A DNA stretch of 64,000 nucleotides. Source: JAICMB01 sp963802915 (GTDB lineage Bacteria; Acidobacteriota; Terriglobia; Bryobacterales; Bryobacteraceae). Position numbers and translations under genes: made by a program. The DNA lies in the NCBI GenBank assembly GCA_963802915.1, contig CAWDKQ010000007.1, positions 620,001 to 684,000 on the forward strand, given 5' to 3'. Shown here one piece after another: positions 25,755-34,306 of this stretch. A model generated the notes under the pieces. That model saw nothing but the letters and a program-made list of their open reading frames with translations, made no database searches and was not told where the DNA came from. Every line of letters begins with the position of its first letter. Position 1 is the first letter of the stretch.

Positions 25755-25777
25755 TTGTTTCCTCCTAAAAGGGAAAA

Positions 25778-25824
25778 GCCGGATGGGGCGGGAGCGCCAG
25801 TCCGGCTGTGACGCGGAATGCGTC
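25778..25824 (-). promoter_or_regulatory. Structured leader of the secreted-protein gene
   Basis: Read on the minus strand, a small hairpin (25824-25820 with 25814-25810, stem GACGC/GCGTC) is followed by a larger one: GCCGGA at 25806-25801 pairs with TCCGGC at 25783-25778, with an inner GGCG/CGCC stem. It is followed by TTTTCCCTTTT and then the AGGAGG ribosome-binding site. A GC-rich stem plus T-rich tract just before the gene has the form of an intrinsic terminator, so attenuation is possible. I could not match it to a known riboswitch class. Confidence 0.45.
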
Positions 25825-25952
25825 TGACGACCTCAGTTTATTTGGGGCTGACCGAACAATATCCGGAACGCGGAGATACGCTTGAGGGAAAAACCTTCTG
25901 TTCGTAACGGGTTAGACGGGAAGAAATAATTGAAAATTGGCGTGAACATACA

Positions 25953-25989
25953 AAAGGCGCGGCCCGTGAAATATGGGAACCGCGCCTTT
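25953..25989 (-). terminator. Intrinsic terminator after the AAA+ ATPase gene
   Basis: A perfect 10-bp stem (25953-25962 with 25980-25989), A-rich on one side and T-rich on the other, lies 17 nt beyond the stop codon of the minus-strand ATPase gene. The stem is GC-rich at its core and runs into TTTT. This is a good factor-independent terminator that isolates the ATPase from the secreted-protein gene downstream. Confidence 0.7.
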
Positions 25990-26006
25990 GTGGGTTGTCG
26001 CTACAA

Positions 26007-27188
26007 CTACGTGCGACGGGAATTTCTGGCAGACTGCGTTTTGCCGGCTTCAAAGAGCGCGCCGCTGGACAGAGCCAAGGCCGGGATTGCGATGGAGTGG
26101 TCGATCAAATCGGCCATCGCGTGTACCGGGAGACCCTCCGCCTCTTTCACGAACGACATGCAGGCGTTTTTTTCATCGAAGTCGACCTTGATCCAGTCGC
26201 CGCCGCGCACCTGATCGGTGGCGATGAGATTGGACATGGGCTGGACAAGAAGGCGCTCAATGGCGCGTTTCAAGTGACGAGCGCCGTACTTCATGTCGGT
26301 GCCTTCGCGCAGCAGAAAACTCTTGGCACCATCGGTGGTCTTGAACACAAACGATTTTTCAGTCGCGGTGTTGAAGATCCGCTGCTGGACCATGTTGAGC
26401 TCGATGTCCAGAATCTTGCGAAGCTCTTCGGTTCCGAGCGGCTTGAACGTAACGATCTTGTCCAGGCGGTTCATGAACTCGGGCGTGAATTTTCTGCGTG
26501 CCGCTTCCACGCCGCTACGTTTGATCTTGCCGTTGAGTTTCTCGTCGGATTCACCAGAGAGCGATTTCCGTACCGTTTCGCACGCGTTGAAACCCAACTT
26601 GGGACTCAACATGGCACTCATCTCGGAAGCGCCGAGATTGCTGGTCATGAAAATCATGGCGCGCGAGAAATCGACTTTACGATTGTCTCCGAGCGTCAGA
26701 TTCGCCTTGTCCAGAATGCCGAGCAGAAGGTTCCAGAGGGCATCGCTGGCTTTTTCAATCTCGTCGAACAGGACGAAGCTGATCTTCACGGTCTCGGTGT
26801 GATATTGATTCAGCACTTCCTGGCTCAACAGAGGATGTGTTTCGCGATGCCCGAGGTAGCCGGGAGGCGAGCCGATCAGTTTTGCGATTTCGTGGCTATG
26901 CTGAAACTCAGCGCAGTCAATCTTGATTACGGCGCGGGGGTTCTTAATCAGAGCCTCCGCAGTCGCCTCCACGATGCGGGTTTTTCCCGAACCGGTAGGT
27001 CCAAGGAAGAGGAAATTTCCGACCGGCCGACCCGGTGCAGTCATTCCTGTTAAATGCATTTGGTATATATTCACGATCTGCTCAATGGCTTCGTCTTGTC
27101 CGACGATCATCTTCCGCAGATTCGTTTCTAAGCCCTCGGCTTCACGTCCTGTCCTCGATGGATCTAAGGGAACATTCACCCGCAACAT
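26007..27188 (-). CDS. ClpB/ClpA-D2-like single AAA+ ATPase
   Basis: 393 residues comprising one AAA+ module of the Clp/Hsp100 D2 type and a C-terminal D2-small domain. Features in order: VGQDEAI (29-35), Walker A GPTGSGKT (63-70), a pore-loop-like GSPPGYLGH (106-114), Walker B FVLFDEIEK (138-146), sensor-1 MTSNLGASEM and sensor-2 GARHLKRAIERL. There is no N-domain, D1 ring or ClpP-binding IGF loop that I can see. It is shorter than ClpB (~860), so it is a stand-alone unfoldase of unknown substrate. A terminator follows at 25953-25989. Confidence 0.85.
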   Translation of the reverse strand: MLRVNVPLDPSRTGREAEGLETNLRKMIVGQDEAIEQIVNIYQMHLTGMTAPGRPVGNFLFLGPTGSGKTRIVEATAEALIKNPRAVIKIDCAEFQHSHEIAKLIGSPPGYLGHRETHPLLSQEVLNQYHTETVKISFVLFDEIEKASDALWNLLLGILDKANLTLGDNRKVDFSRAMIFMTSNLGASEMSAMLSPKLGFNACETVRKSLSGESDEKLNGKIKRSGVEAARRKFTPEFMNRLDKIVTFKPLGTEELRKILDIELNMVQQRIFNTATEKSFVFKTTDGAKSFLLREGTDMKYGARHLKRAIERLLVQPMSNLIATDQVRGGDWIKVDFDEKNACMSFVKEAEGLPVHAMADLIDHSIAIPALALSSGALFEAGKTQSARNSRRT

Positions 27189-27296
27189 ATCTCGGCCCCT
27201 TTCATCTGACCGTTGGTCTCCGGCCTTTAATCCGGCCGTTCTGTATAGTCCATCAGCAGGTACGATGCCAAACTTTAGGGCCTTCGTTAAGGCTGG

Positions 27297-28016
27297 TTAC
27301 TTCTTTGGTTTTGAGGGTCTTATCTCCACGCGACTGACGAGCGTCCGTTGGGGCATTTCAAGGAGCATGAGAACCACCGCTGAAATATCCTCGGGTGCAA
27401 TCTTCCACTCCGCGCCGGTGGCATGCGAGCCGAACTGTGTGTCGACGCTTCCGGGCATGATGTAACTGACGCGGATATCGTCATAGCGATGGTCGAGCAT
27501 CATGGCTTCACTGAAGCCATTTAGGCCGAATTTCGAAGCATTGTAGGCCGCTCCGCCCGCAAACGGATTCTTGCCGGCGAGACTGCTGATGTTAATGACG
27601 TAGCCGCCACCACGCTGACGTAGGCGTGGCAGCGCTTCGTGCGAACAATAAAAGACCCCCGTGAGATTGGTGTCTATGACTTGATGCCAATCTTCGAGAG
27701 TGAGATCGGCGGTGGGTTTGAAGATTCCGACGCCGGCATTATTGACGAGGATATCGAGCGAGCCGAAGGTTTGGTCGACGAATCGGAAGAACTCCGTTAC
27801 CTGGTCACTATTCGACACATCGGCAGTCTTGCCGACGATTTTACCGCCTGTTTGCGAAGAAATTTCGCTGACGGCATTATCGACATCATCTTGCTTACGC
27901 CCGCAGATTGCGACGGCAGCACCGGCCTGTGCCAAACTTTTGGCGATTGCCAGACCGATGCCACGTGTACCGCCGGTTACAATCGCGGTGCGTTGTTCGA
28001 GGAAGCGAGTGCTCAT
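27297..28016 (-). CDS. Short-chain dehydrogenase/reductase (SDR)
   Basis: 239-residue classical SDR. The cofactor motif is TGGTRGIG (14-21), the structural NNAG motif is at about 92-95, and the catalytic triad is S144, Y158 and K162 (YNASK). The Arg after the glycine motif and GRK at the end of the second strand favour NADP(H). The substrate is not predictable. A small hairpin (GCCTT/AAGGC, 27280-27293) follows its stop codon and may end the transcript before the AAA+ gene. Confidence 0.9.
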   Translation of the reverse strand: MSTRFLEQRTAIVTGGTRGIGLAIAKSLAQAGAAVAICGRKQDDVDNAVSEISSQTGGKIVGKTADVSNSDQVTEFFRFVDQTFGSLDILVNNAGVGIFKPTADLTLEDWHQVIDTNLTGVFYCSHEALPRLRQRGGGYVINISSLAGKNPFAGGAAYNASKFGLNGFSEAMMLDHRYDDIRVSYIMPGSVDTQFGSHATGAEWKIAPEDISAVVLMLLEMPQRTLVSRVEIRPSKPKK

Positions 28017-28040
28017 GAAAACAGAATAGCTGTGGAGTTG

Positions 28041-30494
28041 CTATTCCGCACGGATCGCTTCGGCGGGGTTTGTTTTTGCGGCTTGCATGGCAGGACGCCA
28101 GCATCCCAAAATCGCGGCGGCCGACAGCGTGGCAGCGCCGATGGCGTACGTGCCGGGATCTCGCGGCGATACTCCGTAGACGAGACTCTGAAGGTAATGC
28201 GACGTTAGCAGAGAGGCTGTTACGCCGAACAGGAGACCGATGACCGAGAGTGCGATGCCCTCGCGAAAAACCAGTTGAACCAGATCGCGTTTCGAAGCTC
28301 CCAAGGCCATGCGAATGCCCAACTCGCGGCGGCGTTGAGAAAACGAATAATGAATGACACCGTAGATGCCAAGAGCCGCGAGAAACAAGGCGAGGGCCGC
28401 AAAGACTCCGGCCATAACGGCAATGAACGTAGCTGGGGCCTTCGCCTGGGTCATATAAACCGACATCGGGCGAATTTTCGCGATGGCGAGGTCTTTATCC
28501 TGCGCGCGCAACTCGCGGCGAAGCACGGGGACGAGCGACAGCGGATCGACTTTCGAGCGGACTGCATAGCTCAGATGATTGCGCGGGCTCTGTTCGAACG
28601 GGATGTAGATTTGAGGCCGTGTTTTGCGGGACAGCCATTGATTGTGGAGATGTTCGATTACGCCAACCACTTCCGCCCAGACGGGTTCGAAGCCCTGGCC
28701 GGTCAGGCGTTCCGACTCAATTCGTTTTCCGATGGCGCTCTGGCCCGGCCAGGCTTGCGAGGCTAGAAAATCATCGACGATGACCACGGGGCGAGTTGTC
28801 GATTGATCGTATGCGTCGAAATAGCGGCCGGCCACCAGTTGCGTCCCCATGGCGTGAAGATAACCGGGCGTCACGCAACGATGGTCGGCGGCCAGGCCCG
28901 CGGACTGACTTCCGGAAACTCCGTCCGGGCGGTAGGGGCTGTACCAGTTCGGATAATCGTCCAGCGGAACATCGTAAGACGAACCTTCGGATTCGACTCC
29001 CGGGATCGCGGCAATCCGCGCTTCCCACTTCCGGCTGAAGTCGATCATCGATGGAGCGCTTTCGTAACGGGACCCGGGTAGAGAGATTTCAAACGTGAGC
29101 ACATTGCGCGGCTTGAAGCCGGGATTCACGTGGCTGATATTTGCGAGGGTCCGGACGGTCAGACTAGCGCCGATCATGAGAACGAATCCGAGGGTCACTT
29201 CGGCGATCACGAGGGCGGAGCGAAGGGTGCGACGAACTCGGGGCTGAGCATCGCCGCCGCCGCGAAGGGCGCGCGTGAGGTCGAATCTCAAAGAGACGAT
29301 TGCTGGAAGGAGTCCGAAGAACAGTGTTGCGGCGATGGCGGCAGCGGCCACGAACGCGAGGACTGGGAGATTCAGCCCGACGCTTCCGGCGCGCGAGAGA
29401 TCTTCGGGCCGCAGATAGACGAGCGCTCGCACGAAGGAGAAGCCGAGCAGCAGTCCCAGCGCGGCGGAAAGGAATGAAAGCAGAAAACCCTCGGTCAGTA
29501 ATTGCCGCACGATGCGGGAAGTGGATGCGCCGAGCGCGCCGCGCAGGGCCACTTCTTTGCTGCGTCCGGAGGCTCGCGCCAGGAGAAGATTGGCGACATT
29601 TACGCAGCAGATCAATAACACCAGGGCCGCGCCGGAGAACAACGCGATCAAACCGGCGCGAAGATCGTGGACGGCATCGCGCTGCATGGGGAGGATGTCG
29701 AGCTTCATCTTCTCTTCCTCGATGTCGCCGTATGATGCGCGGACCGCCGCGGCCACGCTGTTCAAATCCTGTTGGGCGGAGGCGAAACTGGCGCCGGGTT
29801 TGAGCTGTGCGACGAGGCGGATGAAGTACAGCGTCCGAGGCGATTTTAGAATCCCGCGCCCAAACGGCATGAGCGCCTGGACATCGGCGGGAACGTTGGA
29901 GTCCTTGGGGAAGTGGAACTGGAAGTTCTCCTGGAGTACGCCGATTACGGTGGCGCTGGAGCCTTCAAAAGCGACTGCCCGGCCGACAATATTCGGATCG
30001 GCTCCAAAACGCCGTCGCCACAGCCCGTCGCTGAGGAGCAGAACCGGTTTATCGCTGGCCCACTCATCAGGAGCGAAGAGCCTCCCGAGGGCCGGCCTTA
30101 AGCCGAGAAGAACGGGGAGATTCGGAGTGACGCGCGCGATCTTGACTTGTTCAGGGCCCGGTTCGCCGGTGAACGTTCCGGTTGTCGCCCACACGCCCGC
30201 GACGTCTTCGAGCAGTTGCGCGCGATGTTGGATTTCGGCGAGCAGGGGGCCGGAGGTGGGTGCGCGGGAGACCCCCGACTTCTCGAAGGTGGACCATATA
30301 AGGGCGAGGCGGTCCGGGTGGTTGTACGGCAGAGGACGGAGCAGGACGGCGTAGACGACGCTGAAGATCGCGCAATTAACGCCAATTCCGAGTGCGAGGG
30401 TCAGGACGGCGACGGCTGTAAAACCCGGACTTCTTTTCAATGCGCGCGCGGCGTAACGAACATCCTGCAAGATGGTTTCGAAAAAAACAGCCAT
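28041..30494 (-). CDS. MacB/FtsX-like orphan ABC permease (ADOP type)
   Basis: 817-residue permease with two FtsX-type transmembrane blocks. It opens with a cytoplasmic DVRYAARALKRSPGFTAVAVLTLALGIG segment, then a large periplasmic MacB_PCD domain (about 50-270). A second periplasmic domain precedes the C-terminal FtsX block (SFSQRRRELGIRMALGAS). This duplicated architecture with no ABC ATPase gene beside it is the acidobacterial 'duplicated orphan permease' family, found in dozens of copies per genome. The transported or sensed substrate is unknown. It is intact here, in contrast to the frameshifted copy at 53855-56274. Confidence 0.93.
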   Translation of the reverse strand: MAVFFETILQDVRYAARALKRSPGFTAVAVLTLALGIGVNCAIFSVVYAVLLRPLPYNHPDRLALIWSTFEKSGVSRAPTSGPLLAEIQHRAQLLEDVAGVWATTGTFTGEPGPEQVKIARVTPNLPVLLGLRPALGRLFAPDEWASDKPVLLLSDGLWRRRFGADPNIVGRAVAFEGSSATVIGVLQENFQFHFPKDSNVPADVQALMPFGRGILKSPRTLYFIRLVAQLKPGASFASAQQDLNSVAAAVRASYGDIEEEKMKLDILPMQRDAVHDLRAGLIALFSGAALVLLICCVNVANLLLARASGRSKEVALRGALGASTSRIVRQLLTEGFLLSFLSAALGLLLGFSFVRALVYLRPEDLSRAGSVGLNLPVLAFVAAAAIAATLFFGLLPAIVSLRFDLTRALRGGGDAQPRVRRTLRSALVIAEVTLGFVLMIGASLTVRTLANISHVNPGFKPRNVLTFEISLPGSRYESAPSMIDFSRKWEARIAAIPGVESEGSSYDVPLDDYPNWYSPYRPDGVSGSQSAGLAADHRCVTPGYLHAMGTQLVAGRYFDAYDQSTTRPVVIVDDFLASQAWPGQSAIGKRIESERLTGQGFEPVWAEVVGVIEHLHNQWLSRKTRPQIYIPFEQSPRNHLSYAVRSKVDPLSLVPVLRRELRAQDKDLAIAKIRPMSVYMTQAKAPATFIAVMAGVFAALALFLAALGIYGVIHYSFSQRRRELGIRMALGASKRDLVQLVFREGIALSVIGLLFGVTASLLTSHYLQSLVYGVSPRDPGTYAIGAATLSAAAILGCWRPAMQAAKTNPAEAIRAE

Positions 30495-30614
30495 GCCAAC
30501 CTCCAGCAGCGATTATCTCTAAATCTTCATCGCGCGATGTGAGCAATTCGAGCGTTACACGATCATGGTCTGCGAACCCGACGGAATTCGGGGGGGAACA
30601 ATTATAATTCCAAA

Positions 30615-31079
30615 ATGGATTACCACCTCGCACAGATCAATATCGGGCGTCTGATCGCGCCTATCGACGATCCGACGATTGCGGGTTTTGTCGAGCAACT
30701 CGATCCCATCAATGCGCTGGCCGATGGAACGCCGGGTTTTGTGTGGCGGCTGCAATCCGATTCCGGGAATGCCACGAAGGTGCCTTATAACGACGATCCG
30801 ACCATCATGGTCAACATGTCGGTATGGGAATCGATGGAGGCGCTGCGGGATTATGTCTACCGATCGAACCACCTCGCGGTGTTTCGCGATCGCGCGAAAT
30901 GGTTCGAGAAAATGAGCAAACCCACGTACTGTTTATGGTGGGTTCCCACAGGCCATGTGCCGACGGTAGAAGAGGGACGGGAGCGCCTGACGCATTACCA
31001 GGAACATGGCGCGACACCGTATTCTTTTTGGTTTTCGCAGCCTTTCCCGGCACCGGCCGCCGAGGGAGCGAGCGTTTAG
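30615..31079 (+). CDS. DUF3291 family protein
   Basis: 154 residues matching the DUF3291 pattern: YHLAQINIGRL, DPINALADGTPGFVWRLQ, MVNMSVWESMEALRDYVYRSNH and WWVPTGHVPTVEEG. The fold is expected to be a dimeric alpha-beta barrel like antibiotic monooxygenase domains. No catalytic function is established for the family. The gene stands alone, divergent from the orphan permease and ending 4 nt inside the convergent gene at 31076. Confidence 0.85.
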   Translation: MDYHLAQINIGRLIAPIDDPTIAGFVEQLDPINALADGTPGFVWRLQSDSGNATKVPYNDDPTIMVNMSVWESMEALRDYVYRSNHLAVFRDRAKWFEKMSKPTYCLWWVPTGHVPTVEEGRERLTHYQEHGATPYSFWFSQPFPAPAAEGASV

Positions 31080-31432
31080 GTCATCGTCTGCGTGCTAGGC
31101 TCGTCTTCGAGTTCCTCGTACTCGATGACCATCCTGGAATTTTTCAGGGCATCGGTAAAATCTTTTTCGCGGCCATCGGCGATATCGTATTCCCAAACTT
31201 CGGTTCCGATGCTCAGAAAGCTGTCGTCCTCATCCATCTCTTCCTGGACATGGAGGCTGTCGGGCTCGAAGCGTTCGACGAAGACTGCATCGAGAACGAT
31301 ATCGTCGGTGAGCTCGGGCTCGACAAACAAGGGAGGGTTCTCCGATCGGTTGCCGCGGCCGTCGGTACGCTCTTCGAAAACCACGCGGTATTTCATCAAC
31401 TGTTTGACTCCGCGAGGCACGGGAGGTGACAC
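31076..31432 (-). CDS. Hypothetical acidic protein
   Basis: 118 residues from GTG 31432, or 106 from ATG 31396 (MKYRVVFEERTDG), which looks the more natural beginning. Strongly acidic, with beta-strand-like stretches such as IVLDAVFVERFEPDS and EVWEYDIADGREKDF. No motif is recognised. The longer version begins just after the stop of the upstream YjbQ gene (stop at 31441), so the two probably share a transcript. It overlaps the end of the DUF3291 gene by 4 nt. Confidence 0.65.
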   Translation of the reverse strand: MSPPVPRGVKQLMKYRVVFEERTDGRGNRSENPPLFVEPELTDDIVLDAVFVERFEPDSLHVQEEMDEDDSFLSIGTEVWEYDIADGREKDFTDALKNSRMVIEYEELEDEPSTQTMT

Positions 31433-31440
31433 GCAGCCTT

Positions 31441-31854
31441 TTACTCGCCCATCACTTTTATGATCAGGCGTTTAGGTCGCTGGCCGTCGAATTCGGCATA
31501 ATAAACCTGCTGCCAGGGGCCGAAATCGAGCTTTCCGTTGGTGACGGGGACGATCACCTGGTGGTGAATCAAAAGGCTCTTCAGGTGCGAATCGCCATTG
31601 GTTTCGCCGGTGCGATGGTGGCGATAATTCTGGCGGAAAGGCGCCAGCTTCTCCAGCCATTCGTCGATGTCGGCGATCAGACCGTCCTCGGCGTCGTTGA
31701 CCCACACGCCGGCCGTTATGTGCATAGCCGAGACCAGAATCATGCCTTCTCGGATTCCACTTTTCTGGAGGGCGGCGTCCACCTCTGTAGTGATATTGAC
31801 GTATTGCCGATGTTGTTGAGTATTGAAGGTCAGGTACTCAGTGTGAAATCGCAT
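31441..31854 (-). CDS. YjbQ family (secondary thiamine-phosphate-synthase-like)
   Basis: 137 residues from ATG 31854; the frame extends six codons upstream to 31872. It shows the YjbQ/UPF0047 pattern: FHTEYLTFNT, VDAALQKSGIREGMILVSAMHITAGVWVNDAEDGL, then the YRHHRTGETNGDSHLKSLL segment and IHHQVIVPVTNGKLDFGPWQQVYYAEFDG. The His residues in AMHITAG and in the HHxTGE region line a conserved pocket. Some members have weak thiamine phosphate synthase activity, but the physiological role is open. Confidence 0.9.
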   Translation of the reverse strand: MRFHTEYLTFNTQQHRQYVNITTEVDAALQKSGIREGMILVSAMHITAGVWVNDAEDGLIADIDEWLEKLAPFRQNYRHHRTGETNGDSHLKSLLIHHQVIVPVTNGKLDFGPWQQVYYAEFDGQRPKRLIIKVMGE

Positions 31855-31977
31855 ACGTGCCGATGATAACAATCGAGGAGAATCGAGGAGGCCAGCTTGA
31901 CATGACGCCCACGCGGGCGTCAGACTTTGAGGAGCGAAACAATTCTTGGCTATATTGTATGGGGAGCGGCTGACATT

Positions 31978-33354
31978 TTGAAGTATCGTGTATTCGCGAC
32001 GCTAGCGCTGTTTGCGGGAATCGCGGCCGCCCAGGGCTTACAGCCAAGCCAGCAATCAGACTCGGACCAATCGAGCGAAGGCAACGGACAAACCCGGTAT
32101 GCCGGCCCGTCGATCCTGAGCCGTGACCGCAGCCTGATCGGGGAGCGCAGCGGCAAGCTACTCGATTACAGCTATTACGTTGACATCACGGGATCGTGGG
32201 ATTCGGCTTTGGTTCCGGTGTCCGCCACCAGTACGGGCGCTCTGAACTCGACCGGCGGGACTTTCGGTTTGAGCGTGGGGTATGGCTTCACCGGGACGAG
32301 AACGTGGCGGCACGATAAGTTAGCGGTCGACTATACGGGAGACTTTCGCGAGTTTCCCACGGCGTCGTTTTTCGACGGCACGGACCAATTTCTGAATCTT
32401 TCCTATTGGCATCAGTTTTCGCGAAAGCTCTCTTTGCAAACGCGCGACACGGCCGGTGTGTCGTCGTATTCCAACGGCTATTACACCTACCTTCCTCTTC
32501 AGAACACGGATTTATACGCCGTACCCACGAACGAGCTTTTCGATAACCGCACGGAGTTCTTGCAGTCTCGGGTGGACCTGACGTATCAAAGAACGTTGCG
32601 ACTCTCGATTGACGTGGGCGGTGAAGGTTTTCTGGTTGAAAGGCGGTCCACCGCGCTTGCGAGTGTGACCGGCTATAACGCTCATGCCGATGTTTCGTAC
32701 CGTCTCAACAGGAGGCAGACGGTCACCGTCAGTTACGAGCACACGGCGTTCAGCTACCGACGCCAATTTGGCGACGCGAACATGGATCAGGGGACACTGG
32801 GATATAGCATCGGCCTGGGACGACGCTGGGACTTCGCTTTGCAAGCCGGGGCGGGCAGGGTGGATTTCAGCGGACTGACGACGATCAACCTGGATCCGGC
32901 GATCGCGGCCATCCTCGGACAGAACACGGCAGTGGTCGCATTTCACAGCGTTTCCTACATTCCGATTTATGAAGCGCAATTGATCCGCCGATTTGAGCAT
33001 TCCTCGCTGACCGCGGCTTATAACCAGTCCTTCAGCCCTGGAAATGGGATCTATCTGACTTCGCGGCAGACAGCAAGCTCGGTTGCTTATTCGTACACAG
33101 GGCTGAGGAAGCTGTCATTCGCGGTGAATGCAGGTTACAGCCGGTTGACGAGCCTCGGGCAGACCCTGGGCACCTTCAACGGTTTCAGCGGAGGCGTCGG
33201 CATGACATACACGCTGGCCAGTTATGCGCATCTCGAATTCCGCTACGACTATCGGCATTACACGGCTAACAACGATATCTATAAACAGAACACGCAACGC
33301 ATCGCGATCGGGTTAGCTTTCAGCCCGCGGCAAAAGCCGTTGCCGATCTGGTGA
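31978..33354 (+). CDS. Outer-membrane beta-barrel protein
   Basis: 458 residues if started at TTG 31978 (GGGGAG upstream), which gives a clean signal peptide (KYRVFATLALFAGIAAAQG). The upstream in-frame extension to 31927 would precede the signal with unrelated residues. The mature protein is rich in alternating aromatic/polar strands (TVSYEHTAFSYRRQF, LEFRYDYRHYTAN) and ends in a Trp, as many barrel proteins end in an aromatic residue. I count roughly 16-20 strand-like segments. The substrate is unknown. A receiver-domain gene overlaps its stop by 4 nt. Confidence 0.75.
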   Translation: MKYRVFATLALFAGIAAAQGLQPSQQSDSDQSSEGNGQTRYAGPSILSRDRSLIGERSGKLLDYSYYVDITGSWDSALVPVSATSTGALNSTGGTFGLSVGYGFTGTRTWRHDKLAVDYTGDFREFPTASFFDGTDQFLNLSYWHQFSRKLSLQTRDTAGVSSYSNGYYTYLPLQNTDLYAVPTNELFDNRTEFLQSRVDLTYQRTLRLSIDVGGEGFLVERRSTALASVTGYNAHADVSYRLNRRQTVTVSYEHTAFSYRRQFGDANMDQGTLGYSIGLGRRWDFALQAGAGRVDFSGLTTINLDPAIAAILGQNTAVVAFHSVSYIPIYEAQLIRRFEHSSLTAAYNQSFSPGNGIYLTSRQTASSVAYSYTGLRKLSFAVNAGYSRLTSLGQTLGTFNGFSGGVGMTYTLASYAHLEFRYDYRHYTANNDIYKQNTQRIAIGLAFSPRQKPLPIW

Positions 33355-33764
33355 CAGGCATGGGGCGAACTCGAATCCTGGTTGTGGACGATGAGATCGC
33401 GCTGACGAATCTGCTTGAGAAGTATCTCCAGCGCATGGGCTTCGAGGTGGAATCGATGTCTAATCCGCGTCTGGCGCTGGAACGGTATCAGACGGCGGAA
33501 ACGCCGTTTCGCCTGGTCCTGGCGGATATGACGATGCCGGGCTTGAGTGGAGAAGAGTTACTCCGAACGATTTTGGCCTCGGACCCGGAAGTGAGGGCGA
33601 TCCTGTGCAGCGGATACGCCGGCGCGGGAGCGCCACTCCAGGAGGAATATCCTGGACGCGTTCATTTCCTACCGAAACCGTTTGTTCCGAAGATGCTGGC
33701 AGAAGCGATCGGAAAGTTGTTGGGCACGGACGCCGATCAACCGGCTCCTAGCAGCGCCTCCTGA
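33351..33764 (+). CDS. Single-domain response regulator (receiver only)
   Basis: 137 residues, GTG start overlapping the barrel gene by 4 nt. It is a CheY-like receiver with the acidic pocket D13-D14, phosphoacceptor D59 (VLADMTMPG), the conserved Ser/Thr position (LCSGYA) and the Lys in FLPKPF. There is no output domain, only a short Ser/Ala-rich tail. Its partner kinase is not in the window. The overlap with an outer-membrane protein gene is unusual for a stand-alone receiver. The last 28 nt overlap the convergent gene at 33737. Confidence 0.88.
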   Translation: MTGMGRTRILVVDDEIALTNLLEKYLQRMGFEVESMSNPRLALERYQTAETPFRLVLADMTMPGLSGEELLRTILASDPEVRAILCSGYAGAGAPLQEEYPGRVHFLPKPFVPKMLAEAIGKLLGTDADQPAPSSAS

Positions 33765-34306
33765 AGCTGTTCGGCGAAGTTCTCTCCCGTTTCCGTCCAA
33801 AGCTTGCGCCGATCGACATTGAGCGTGTTGTCGAGGTCGTGAACGAGCTTCAACAGGCTCTTGATATTCTGTTGCGACATCTTGAGGCTGTTGGGCACTC
33901 CGGGTTCGGGAAGGAACTGAGCATCGATGCCAAACTCGATGGCGAGATTCTCTTCGGCATCCTGAAACGCTTGGCCGAAACAGCTTAACGCCACGCGTGA
34001 GGACGCCAGCTTCCATTCCGATTTTTCAAAATGCCACAAGTCCCAGGATGCTTCCAGACGATAGCAGGAGTCGGCATTGAGAAATTCTCTTGCGGACACG
34101 AGCAGTTCGTCGATTTGTTCGGGCATCGTGTAAGAGCCTTCAATACGAGCCGGCTCGCTATAAGAGATTGGGATCACTCTGAAGACGGAGGCGCCGAACT
34201 GCAAACGCGAGTAAGGGAACAATCGGAGCATTTTCTCGTAATGCCGCAGCATGTTATCGATGTTGTAACCGTTAATCCAGTACGAGAGGTAAAGCTGATC
34301 GGCCAT
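33737..34306 (-). CDS. Conserved-looking hypothetical protein
   Basis: 189 residues, no signal peptide or membrane segment, mixed alpha/beta, with aromatic-rich segments (YLSYWINGYNIDNMLRHYEKML and SCYRLEASWDLWHFEKSEW). No family is recognised. Its ATG (34306-34304) shares the palindromic CATG with the ATG of the divergent MFS gene (34305), so each promoter must lie within the neighbouring coding sequence if both starts are right. It overlaps the receiver gene at its 3' end by 28 nt. Confidence 0.65.
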   Translation of the reverse strand: MADQLYLSYWINGYNIDNMLRHYEKMLRLFPYSRLQFGASVFRVIPISYSEPARIEGSYTMPEQIDELLVSAREFLNADSCYRLEASWDLWHFEKSEWKLASSRVALSCFGQAFQDAEENLAIEFGIDAQFLPEPGVPNSLKMSQQNIKSLLKLVHDLDNTLNVDRRKLWTETGENFAEQLQEALLGAG

